From Amborella trichopoda (taxonomy: Eukaryota > Streptophyta > Magnoliopsida > Amborellales > Amborellaceae): a stretch of DNA of 64,000 nucleotides. Below are positions 45,961 through 56,107 of the stretch, piece after piece. Within the stretch, counting starts at the first letter, position 1. Every line of letters starts with the position of its first letter. The notes below the pieces were generated by a model, which had not been told where the DNA came from, searched no databases, and was given only the letters and a program-made list of their open reading frames with translations. The translations under genes were made by a program, and so were the position numbers. Location of the stretch: assembly GCF_000471905.2 (NCBI RefSeq), contig NW_006498572.1, positions 1,131,508 to 1,195,507 on the forward strand. The letters run 5' to 3'.

Positions 45961-47705
45961 ACTGCCGGCAGCCACCATCTTCCCCTCATATCCTCTCGTC
46001 TCTCTTTCTCTCTCTAAATGCCCAATTGTGAGCACCACCACTACCATGAGCCCATCTCATGGCCTCTTCTCTCAGTCGCCATCCTCTTCTTCACTACTTA
46101 CTCCTCTTCTCTTGCTACTCTCTACTATTTGGCTGTAGCCCCAGCTCTCTTCACCTACAATCGCACCTACAATTGTCAAGCAACCATTTCCTCACCATTT
46201 TGTTCCACTATCCGCAACAACTCTCCCACCATCTTCTCCACCATCCTTCTCTGCAGCCAGCTATCACCTCCACCTCTCTATGTCTTCTCCCACTCGTCTT
46301 CCCCTCTAATTCTTAGTCACCTTCACCTCACATTCTCACACCCTTAACTCTGCTGTAGCCACTGGCTTGCTGCCCTCAAGCACCCCACGTTCTTTCTCCT
46401 TTCGCTCCTCTTCTTCTAACGAGCCCCCACACCATGTTGCCGCGGCCGATTGCAGCCATCTGCTGCTCTCTCACTCATCCATTGCGGCCGTCAGTGCACT
46501 CAGCTGCTGCGTCCATCTTAACGCTCCAACCTTCCCATGGATATTCCTGCCTTTGCTCAGTCCTCCGCGACCATCTTCCTGTTGTCTCTCTCTCAAGAAG
46601 AAAAAACAATTAACCTTAATGTTGTCTTTCTCTCTCTAACTTTCTGCGTTTCCCCCTTTTCTCTTCTTGTTGCAATACATTTCGTTATATTTGGTTTCAT
46701 TGTTCCCTCTCACGGTATTTCACTTAACCCCAACAAAGGACGCTCTCTCTCTCTAAACTATGTTTTTTTTTTTTTTCTAATTTGGTCTCTCTTTATTCAC
46801 ATAGTACCCAAATTGTCTAATAGTAAACCTTCCCCTTCCCTTTACCAATTTACCATTTTTTTATTATTATTTCATTTTTTTCTTAACCTCATCCATTTAT
46901 TTTACCTTAGCGTATTTTCATCATATTTGCCGTACTCCATTCATTTCACCTTATTTTCCCTTACCTTATTTTATTTTATTTTATTTATTTAATGCATTGA
47001 TGTTATTATCTCATCTTATTTTAACTCATTCTAGTTTATTTTAATTATTTATTTTACTTTATTTCATTCACCTCTTTTATTTTATTTACGCCATCTTGTT
47101 TTATTTCATTTTCTTTTATCCCTTTTATTTAATTTTCTTTACTTCATTTATTCATTTTATTTTTATTTCGTTCCATCTTCTAATCTTATTTTATTTTAAT
47201 TCATCTCACTCATTTTTATTTCACCTCGTTTTCCGTCATCCTTATTTCATCGTCACTTTTATTTCACCTTCGTCTCATTGGAAGACTTAGCGAGAGTCAA
47301 GCTAGTCTTCTTCTCCCCTCTTTCTCTTCTTTGCTTGTTTGATCAGAGGGAAGGCTGAACCTTGAGCCGTCGTGCCAGTCTTGTCGTTGACTAGGATTGC
47401 CATCGTGTTACCATGCCCGTCTTGCTGCCATGTCAGACTAGTTGTTGTGCCAAACTAGGCATTGCGTCAAGCTGGTCGATGTTGAATCTGTCATCGAGTA
47501 GTATTGCAGCTGTGCCGGTCTAAGTTACTGTGCCCGTCTTACTACCATGTCAAGTCAGTCACCATACTGATCTTGTCATTGTGCCAGCCTAGCCGCTCGG
47601 TCAAATTTCTTTTCACTTTCACTTCACCCTGTAACAAGGTGGAGACCTATGGCCCACTTGTCTGTACTTTTAATTGTGTGTGTTTACAGGAAAGGAGAAA
47701 CAGAC

Positions 47706-50700
47706 TAGATCATCACGGGTGAATGAGCGAATATTGACAGACTTGTCAAAATCCCTTTTCATTCTCCCTTGGTTGAGTTCAAGGTTCTGCTGAGCCTCTA
47801 GCCTCTTTCTATCAAGTGCATCCAATTCTTGATACCGAAACCTGACTCTCTCATCTTCGGTTATTCCTTGGTGAATAGTGACTCGCAGTGAAGGGATTTA
47901 TATTTCGAGAGGTGAAACTACTTCACTTCCATAAACCAGAGAATAAGGAGTTGAATCAGTAGCATTTCGCGTAGTAGTACGATATGCCCATTGTGCTTCG
48001 GGAACCTTCTCATGCCAGTTCTTCCTTGTTTTTTATACTGACTTTCTTAAAACGTTGCACAGAGTCTTATTGAAAGCCTCAGCTAATCCATTCGCCCTAG
48101 GGTGGTACAGAGTCGAGTACCTCTATTCGAAACCGAATTGGTTAACTAAGCGATCGATGTAATGACTCCTAAATTGAGGATCGTTGTCAAATATAATCCG
48201 ATCGAGCACTCCAAAGAGATGTATGAGATGATGTCGAACAAAGTAGGTCATCGCTGACCTAGGAACCTGCTTGAGGGGAACCACTTCAGCCCACTTGAGA
48301 AATAATCTGTTGCGGCTAAGATAAAACCATGGCCTGTTGTGGAACGAGGGTCAATAGGCCCTATGATGTCCATACCCCATTGTGAGAAGGGCCATGATGC
48401 AACCGTAGGGTGTAAGGGGTCTGGAAGCTGGTGAACCAGGCTGGAGTGTATTTGGCATACTTGGCACTTTTTAGTGTAGCTTAAGGAATCGGAGATCATG
48501 GAAGGCCAATAGTATCCCAACCTACGTATTCGTTTATAGAGTGTAGGACCGGACTAGTGTAGTCCACAAATGCCTGAGTGTACTTCTTCTAACACCTTGT
48601 TTGCTTCTTGGATATCCTCACATCTAAGAAGAATGCCTTCAAACGACCATTTGAAGAGAGCATCTCCTTCAAGGAGGGTATACTCGGTGGACATTCGACG
48701 TAAGCTGTTGCATTCGACATGATCTTCTGGGAGCCTACCATGTTTTAGGAAACTAGTGATGAGCTCTCTCCAATCTTCTACCTGTTCAATTTCTACAAAT
48801 ATTGGGTCAAAGAATTCCGGTTCTTGATTTCGACTCTCAACTCCTTGACTCTGTGCTATCCCTTGTTCAGTCTTGATTACTTCTTTGGCAGATAGAAGTG
48901 CTCCAAATGGATAAGGAGGGCACTCGAGGAAGATATTTCTCTCGTCACCCTCATCAACCTCGGTTCTTAGTTCGATGTGTCTCCATCCTGTCACCCAAAC
49001 AAGCGTGGGTCCTAATGAGGACAACTGAATTGTAGCGTCGAGTTTCGCAGGTGAATGAACCTGCGAGTTTAACCTCCTAGGGATGTGACACAGGGATAGA
49101 TCTTCAAACTGGGCCATATACGATTTTACAGTATCATGATAAGGCTTGAGAATGCCTTTCCTTACATCATAGATCCCTTTGAGTTGCTAGATAACCAACT
49201 CGGAGTCATCATAGATCTTGAGCTATCCCAAATCTAGGTCGAAGGCTATCTCTAGCCCAATTATAAGGGCCTGATATTCTGCCTCATTATGAGAACCGGC
49301 TTGGGCGAGAGAGAAAGAAAGTGGCAATATTCCTCCTTTCGGGGTTAAGAAGACTACTCCAGCGCCTCCTCGATCTGCTTGGAAGGCTCTGTCAAAGTAC
49401 AATTCCCAAGCATGAGCAAGCTCGGTACATAATACTTCTTCATCGGGGAGGTCGCTTGATAACTGAGATTTCGTCGGCACGGGGTGTGCCGCGAGAACGT
49501 CAGCCAAGGCCTAACCCTTGATGGCCTTCTGTGGGACATAGATGATGTCAAACTCCATCAACAATAATGCCCACTTAGCAAGGCGTCTCGACAAGCATGG
49601 GCATGTCATGAGAAACTTTACAGGATCAGCTTTTGATATAAGTTTAACTTCATGACCAAGCAAGTAATGGCAGAGTTTTTAGACTGCGAAGATCAGGGCC
49701 AAGCACATCTTCTCAATAGGGGGATAATTCTTCTCGGCCCCTTGCATCCTACGGCTGAAGTAATATAACGCAGTCTCTTTTCCCTCATTGTTTTGTGCCA
49801 ACAATGCTCTAAGTGACTCGTCCAAAGCAGCCACATATAGAATGAGGGGTCCTAATACTGGTGCAGAGAGTACTGGAGGGTTGAGGGGTTTTCCCAATAC
49901 GGGTGTAGAGAGTACTGGAGGGTTGAGTAAATAATGCTTGATATCGTCAAGGGCTGCCTGACATGCTTCATCCCAGATGAGCAGGGTATCTTTCTTTAGC
50001 AGGTGTGTAAAGGGCTTACAGTGACTTGAGAGCTTCGAGATGAACCCGCGAATGTATGCCAGTTACCCTTGAAGGGAGCGCAGTTCTCTAAGTGTAGTCG
50101 GTGATGCCATTTCTTGGATTGCCTTGACCTTGACTGGCTCAACTTCAAGCCCTCGATGTCTGGCGACGAACCCCAATAATTTTTTGGAGCTCACGCTGAA
50201 AGCACATTTTAGCAGGTTCATTTTAAGTTGATGAAGACGCAAACACTCGAATACCTTTCAAGGTCTCACATGTGAGCATCTTTGACGATGGTCGTCATTG
50301 CTCTCTGGTATGTGACACCAGCGTTCTTTAATCCTAAAGGCATCATCATGTAACAGAAGACCCCTTTCGGAGTTAAGAACGCAGTGGCTTCTTCATCTTC
50401 AGGCGCCATCCTTATCTGTTTATACCCGGAGTAGCCGTCCATGAAAGAAAAGATTTGGCAATGAGTCGTGTAGTCGATGAGCATCTCGGTGAATGGCAAT
50501 AGGAATTCATCCTTGGGACAGGCGGTATTGAGGTTGCGAAAGCCAATGCAAACCCTGATTTGACCATTTTTCTTCTTTACTAGAACAACATTTGCTAGCA
50601 ATTTCGGGTACATGACTTCAAAAATAAAGCCTGCTTGTTTGAGTTTGGTCACCTCGTTGTCTATTTGCATCTCAAGGTCAGGCCTGGACCTTCTCGATTT

Positions 50701-51013
50701 CTGTTTGACGGGTTTGATAGTCTGATCGATGCCGAGGTGGTGAAATGCTACTTTAGGGTCTAATCCAAGCATCTCATGATAATGCAAGCAAAGACGTCAT
50801 GGTTTGCTCGTAAGAAAGTAGTGAAGTCCTCTTTCTCTTCTGGAGACATATTGGTTGAAATGAAAGTGGGTCTGGGATCTCCTTCGTCTCCAAAGTGATT
50901 GAAGAATTCCCTCTCAAAGATGCAATCCCTTTTCCCCCTCTCATTCCCCTTGATGCGGATGATGCTAGAAAAGCATGACATGAGATGAACACTAAAGGGA
51001 CTGATCGAGGCAT
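47706..51013 (-). pseudogene. Antisense Tat pol fragment inside element D
   Basis: The minus strand encodes, right to left, a pre-RT linker (GDEGDPRPTFISTNMSPEEK), reverse transcriptase (50787-50266, with KKKNGQIRVCIGFRNLN, SFMDGYSGYKQIRMAPED and GLKNAGVTYQRAM), the first RNase H region (49897-49679), an archaeal-type RNase H (49507-49020, NEAEYQALIIGLEIAFDLDL) and integrase (48520-47710, GYYWPSMISD, CQVCQ and WGMDIIGPIDPRS). It parallels 43655-41046 of element E closely, but extends further upstream into the reverse transcriptase. At both ends it meets plus-oriented D sequence. It is broken in several places. Confidence 0.85.
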
Positions 51014-52718
51014 GATGAAGCCGGTTATCTATGAAGATCCAAGCTTGAATGTAAGCAAAGACGAGCCTCCAGAAGGGGCAAAGGGTCAGTCTAACCCCAG
51101 TGACCCCAAGCCAGTTGAGTCATCACCTGATGAAACTCCCGAGCCCCTCTCAAGAGAGCAAAGCCTTCTTCAAGCAGGCTGAACTCGGGGTAGCTCATAG
51201 ACCCGATTTAGTTTCCCCTAGACTCTTGATTAGCCAGAAGGCACCGTTGTAAGGCAGTCCCGATGACTCGAGTGAGACGGAAGCCGAATCCACCGAGGAC
51301 ATTGCCCATGATCCCTTGGTGGTGGAAAGATCGAATTATGAAGGGACTGGTCTTCTTCCCATGATGCAAGAAAATTGTCCGCCAGCTCCTCCCAAAGTCT
51401 GCCTCAACATCTTAACTCTCCGAGATGAAACTGAAAGGAGAACCGATACTATTGAGCTGCCTCAAAGGGCTAAAAAGCTCATTGTTGAGATCGATCTCAT
51501 AAACAAGAATGGGACTTTACCATCGTTCACCCTCTCCCGGCATTCATTGGGATTCACCCTTGAATCTTGGAGAAGTGATTCTCATCCCCTCTTGATGGCT
51601 CTAATGATGTGGCCTACCTCACCCTCTCTCATCCAGATGTTCTTACCTTTGATGGGAGTTCGTCACTCTCATTCAAGGAAAGCCATTCTCTAGTACTAGA
51701 TGGGATGAGTTACACTCCCCTGCTAGTAGCCCCACTACAATGGCTCATCCATGCCCTGAAGGCACCATGATTCCACGCAAAGCCAGCTGCATGCTTCCCC
51801 CATGTCATGCATGCTGCATGTGCGCTATTGACGATGATAATAAGGTCTCATCTTATGAAGGTTTCACATTCCAGTTAGGTGGTGAAGAGCTCAATTCTGA
51901 TGGGCGATGTCCCTCGTCCTCATCCACCCAATGACTCCTACCTCTAACGGGACCTCATTACCCTCATTCGAGGAAAATCATTCCCTAATAGAGGATGAGA
52001 TGGTCAGCATCCCCTTCGCTGACCACCCCAATGAAATAGCACCTCCAGCTCCCGAAGACGCCATGATTCCTATGAGGCTGACCACATATGGGCACCATGT
52101 CTTGAAAGGGTCATGGCTCCTTATGAGGACAATCGCATGTTCTTCCGATATCTTGAAAAATTCTCCCTCAATGATGATGATGTGACCTCATCATCTTTTG
52201 AGAGTTTCACATTCTCATTAGATGATGAGGATACGCAAGCCTTGGAAAATGAAGTAGGCCTGAGGGAGGGCCCAATGACCCTCACCAATGACCCTCACCA
52301 ATGATGTTGTTGAAGCAGCGGCAGTTAAATCCAAGATTGTAAGCTATGAGGCATGTAACGGGCAAATAGAAGAAGAGTCCTGAAGTATGGCAGTTGTTGA
52401 AGCTATAGTAGTCGACGAAGTACTAAAATCCTATGGAGATGAGATTACGCAATTCAAGGCCACGTTAAGGTGATTACAAGCAGAGATGAGGTCAAACAAT
52501 GAAATAATGGAAACTTTGTTCCAAGAGGTATTGGTGTTTCATACCCCATCAAGACACCAAGCCCTCTTTACTATCCCTCAAGCACCGCCCTCTTTACTAT
52601 CCCTCAAGCACCTTATCAGGTCATCAAAACAGCACCATCAGAAGAAAGGGTACAAGGACTCTCACCTCCCTCATTACCGCTCTTTTTCCCACTGACTCAG
52701 GTTGGGAACGAAGAATTA
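51014..52718 (+). pseudogene. N-terminal gag-side region of element D, with degenerate internal repeats
   Basis: The plus-strand reading is acidic and serine-rich. Segments such as SLPSFEENHSLIEDE, SYEGFTFQLGGEELNSDG and SSFESFTFSLDDEDTQALEN look like diverged copies of one unit of about 300 bp (51520-51830, 51830-52130 and part of a third). No enzyme domain is seen. The context, upstream of gag in the same orientation, suggests a gag N-terminal extension. Broken. Confidence 0.4.
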
Positions 52719-53690
52719 GTGAAGGGCATGGTAACCGAAGCATTGAAAAAGTACAGTTTCCTAGTAATGGAAGAGCCAAATCGCTATCAAAAGCCTTACC
52801 CAGGGTATGTTGACCAAACTCCATTTCTATCAAGCTATCAAAGACCTGACTTCCCCAAGTTTGACGGTACTAGCTCATCGCAGCAACACATAGCCCATTT
52901 CATTGTAGCATGTCGCAATGCAACGAACATTGAGCACCTACTGCTTCAACAATTTGTGGCAACCCTTACCGAAGCAGCATTCAAATGGTACTCTAGGTTA
53001 CTACTAGGGTCAATCTCATCATGGGCACAAATGCAGGAAGAGTTTCTTAAGCGCTTTTGAGACATAGAAAAGAAAGTGCAACTCTTTGAGGTGAAACAAA
53101 AGCCACATGAGCCAGTGATCGAGTACATCGAAAGGTGGTGCAATTTGACCACACCAATATGTGAGCAGCAAGAGATGGAGTACTGCATAGACGAGATGCA
53201 CCCAGAATTGGCTCGTTATGTCACTTCATCATGGCCCACTACATTCGCCAAGATGGTCGACAAGGCAGCTCAAATTGAAGGTTTTCTCAAGCACCACAGA
53301 AGTATATATGGACCGTTCGCGTCAGTCAAAGGCGATGATCAATAATCAGCTACCATGACAATTACCATGCACTCCTCAAGCCAAGGCAGGCACGAGAATC
53401 ACTCCTTTGATAAGTGTATGATCCCCAAGCTGCTTGAGACTCTCCTACTAGAGGTGATGATTGAGCTACCTGTGCTGAAAAGATCGAGGGAACTTGGGAG
53501 GGATGACGAGCCCAATTATTGCCAATATCATAAGAGACTTTGTCATAGCATTGAGAAGTGCCGTGCCAATAGGGACATCATCTAGAACTTCATAGACATA
53601 GGAAAATTGAACTCGGGGCCTGATTCCACGCAATGGTTCATGCTGCATAAATTGCACAGCCATGGTCTAGGTGCATGACCCTAAACTACA
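52719..53690 (+). pseudogene. gag core of element D
   Basis: The core has HIAHFIVACRNATNIEHLLL, AFKWYSRLLLGSISSW and then KPHEPVIEYIERWCNL, which is the Tat capsid pattern. The nucleocapsid-side knuckle reads CQYHKRLCHSIEKC (about 53517-53560). It differs from the gags of E and F enough to be another subfamily. No protease or pol follows in this orientation. Broken in a few places. Confidence 0.8.
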
Positions 53691-55015
53691 TGGTCCAAGC
53701 TATATGACCCTAAACTTTCTAGTTACACAACCTTCAACTGCATGTTCCTAGCTGCATGACTTTAAACTGCACAGCCGTGGTCCAAACTATATGACCCTAA
53801 ATTGTAGCGGAGGTCAAGTTGCACAACCTTAAACTGCATGGTCCTAGCCACATGACTTTAAACTGTATAGCCATTGTTCGAGCTACAATACCTTAAAACT
53901 ATAATGCACGTCCCTGTAGAAAGATGTTAAAACGATGCAACAAATATTCTATACGCATGACTTTAAACTGTGAAATAGATGCACCTCTCCACCGGGTGTA
54001 TTCTACCACTATCCCTAGTGGGGTTACACATATGCTTTGAACTATCATCCCCAGTGGAGCTACATGCAAGCCACTGACCTTCATCCCCAGTAGGAGTCAC
54101 ATCCGTATTGCGTCTCATTATCCCCAGTAGAGTTGGGGTCATTCTTATCTCATCAATCCCTAGTGGGGTTACATCTGTGCTACAGTCTGTCATTCTCAGC
54201 AGAGTTACATTCATACCACTGCTCATTATCCCTGTGGATTCATATTTACCCCAGTGAGTCCGCTTCTCATTGAGCCACTGAGCTACTATCTCCATCCCCC
54301 CATAGAGATTTACTTACATGGCAACCCACACAATAGTCCGTGTTGCATGACCTTAAACTGTACAGCCATGGTCTAGATGCACGACCCTAGACTGCACAAT
54401 CCAAACTATATGACCTTAAACTGTAGTGGAGCTAGTTGCACAATCTTAAACTGCATGGTCCTAGCTGCATGACTTTAAACTGCATAACCACGGTCTAAGC
54501 TATATGACCTTAAACTATAGTGCATGTCCTGACCGCATGATGTTAAACTACTTTGCAAAGGTCCTGGAGGTATGACCTTAAACACGCATCAGATATGTGC
54601 ACACTCCCTTTATGTGCATCTTCATGCACGTCTTCCCTAACCGGCCCATCTGTGTGTGCACACCACCTTCATAATTCCCTAGTGAATCCATCTTCCTCCA
54701 TTACTATTCATCATTCCCCAATGAGTCTCACCTATGCTCACGTAACGACGAACCATCCCGCCATCCATATTCGTCGTCAGCTAGTGGGTCACCACTTTCC
54801 AATTTCCATCCATACATCATCCAACTTTCATAAGTAGCCTCGTGTCATCTCCCTAAAGTGAGTCAAATCACCACCATACTCACCCCAAGGCCTCTACAGA
54901 CTACCATCCATCTCCACTATGGTCTAGCTGTATGACCTTAAACTGTGGTACACATCCTGGCCACATGACGTTAAAAGGCTTCGCACAGGTCCCGAAGGCA
55001 TGACCCTAAACACGC
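53670..55015 (+). repeat. Higher-order repeat of about 30-bp units in the D 3' noncoding region
   Basis: The motif TGACCYTAAACTGCATGGTC recurs every 24-36 bp in three blocks: 53670-53960, 54340-54590 and 54925-55015. About 18-20 copies are visible. The blocks also resemble each other in unit order (for example CCATGGTCTAG...TGCACGACCC), so an older, longer repeat contains them. Confidence 0.85.
54011..54265 (+). repeat. 36-bp tandem array, seven units
   Basis: The core ATCCCCAGTGGRGTTACAT starts at 54011, 54047, 54083, 54120, 54155, 54192 and 54227, giving a period of 36 bp within one base. The core shares TCCCCAGTGGAG with the complement of the E primer-binding site (63689-63700). Confidence 0.9.
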
Positions 55016-56107
55016 CTTCACAAAAAAAAGAAGAGAAGAAAGGAAAAAGAAAAATAATGAGCGTGATGTATACCTGGATAAGGGAACACAATGAGTAAAA
55101 ATGACGGACGGGCATGATCACAAAACTATTAGTAAAAGAGTTCTATGAAAATAAAAACCCGGGCATGGTGAAAACCCCAAAAGGGCACTATGAATAAAAA
55201 CGGATGAAAAGGGGTGGACATGGCCACAGGGTCATGGGTAAAAGAGCTTAAAAATAAAGGAGGTTTGTGAAAACCATCTTTACAGTGCCACTTCGCCAGT
55301 CCAAGCGAAAACCCTCAAATGGCACTTGAACCAATAAAGCAGGTTGACACAACATCACAGCCTCAGCCAGTACCCAATTGTCAAATAGCCATAATCCTGG
55401 CTAATGAGTTCCAAACAAAATTCTCAGCTGTCAGAAGTTAATCAATAACACAAGATGGCTCATCCGAGAGTGAGAGCCTCACAAGATCTCCCAAACACCA
55501 AATTCAAAAAGAGTCCTTGAGGGTAAGGACGATGACCGAAAGATCCCTCCAAAATGCTAAAGATGCTCACGAAGGCAAGAAAATGACAAGGCCAGGACGG
55601 AACCTGCCAGAGACTTTAGGGTGATGCCTCGTCATGAGGTCGCCTCGCCAAAATCCCTCCCTAGCCGTAGGCCTAAACTTTCGGTATAGGCCAGCAAAAA
55701 GCCCCCGACTGGACCCAACAGGATGAGGGCCCATAGAGGTTCCTTGATTATCAAAAGAAAACCTGGTGTAGCAGCAAACAACGCTGACCAAAGGCTTATA
55801 GCACTTGGCCACAAGATAGGCCCCATTCTGACCAACGAGGTTCATACAAAATTCTCAGCTGTCAGAATCGTAAATAGTCCCCTGAGGGTGAGGACGATGA
55901 CCAAAACATCCCTCAAAGTCTCTTCTCCCCCTAAAGTCTCCACGGATGGACCTGTACATTATAGTCAAACGTCTAAGCATCCTAGTCACAGCATGGCGTA
56001 GATCTCGTCGACGTTCATGTTGTCCTGTGACTCGAAAGAAAAAAGAAATAAAGCTAGAGGAAATTGTCTGAATGTTGTCCTTCTCACTTCTCTAAAAGCA
56101 CAACATT
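55016..56107 (+). other. Conserved end of the 3' noncoding region of element D
   Basis: The stretch 55050-55335 matches element F (665-960, inverted), and 55925-56107 matches element E (39490-39700, inverted). Between them is unassigned sequence with two copies of a segment containing TGAGGGTRAGGACGATGACC (about 55517 and 55870). No coding sequence is supported. Confidence 0.6.

Larger units (their letters stand above)
43885..47705 (+). repeat. Left LTR of element D, about 3.8 kb
   Basis: It is a direct repeat of 56108-60005. It has U3 to about 45210, TATA at 45176-45187, AATAAA at 45225-45230, then a pyrimidine-rich leader with a 26-bp array and a TTTTATTTTATTT-rich stretch (46960-47270), ending near GTGTGTTTACAGG. 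Beyond it the sequence passes straight into the antisense pol fragment. Confidence 0.8.

Noticed and set aside
54011-54265. Regular array that could be mistaken for a CRISPR
   Set aside because: The units abut without unique spacers, there are no cas genes, and the context is a plant retroelement.
53899-54295. Minus-strand frames across the 36-bp array
   Set aside because: A 36-bp period is a multiple of three, so any open frame stays open through the array. This explains the repeated VTPLGI-like text.
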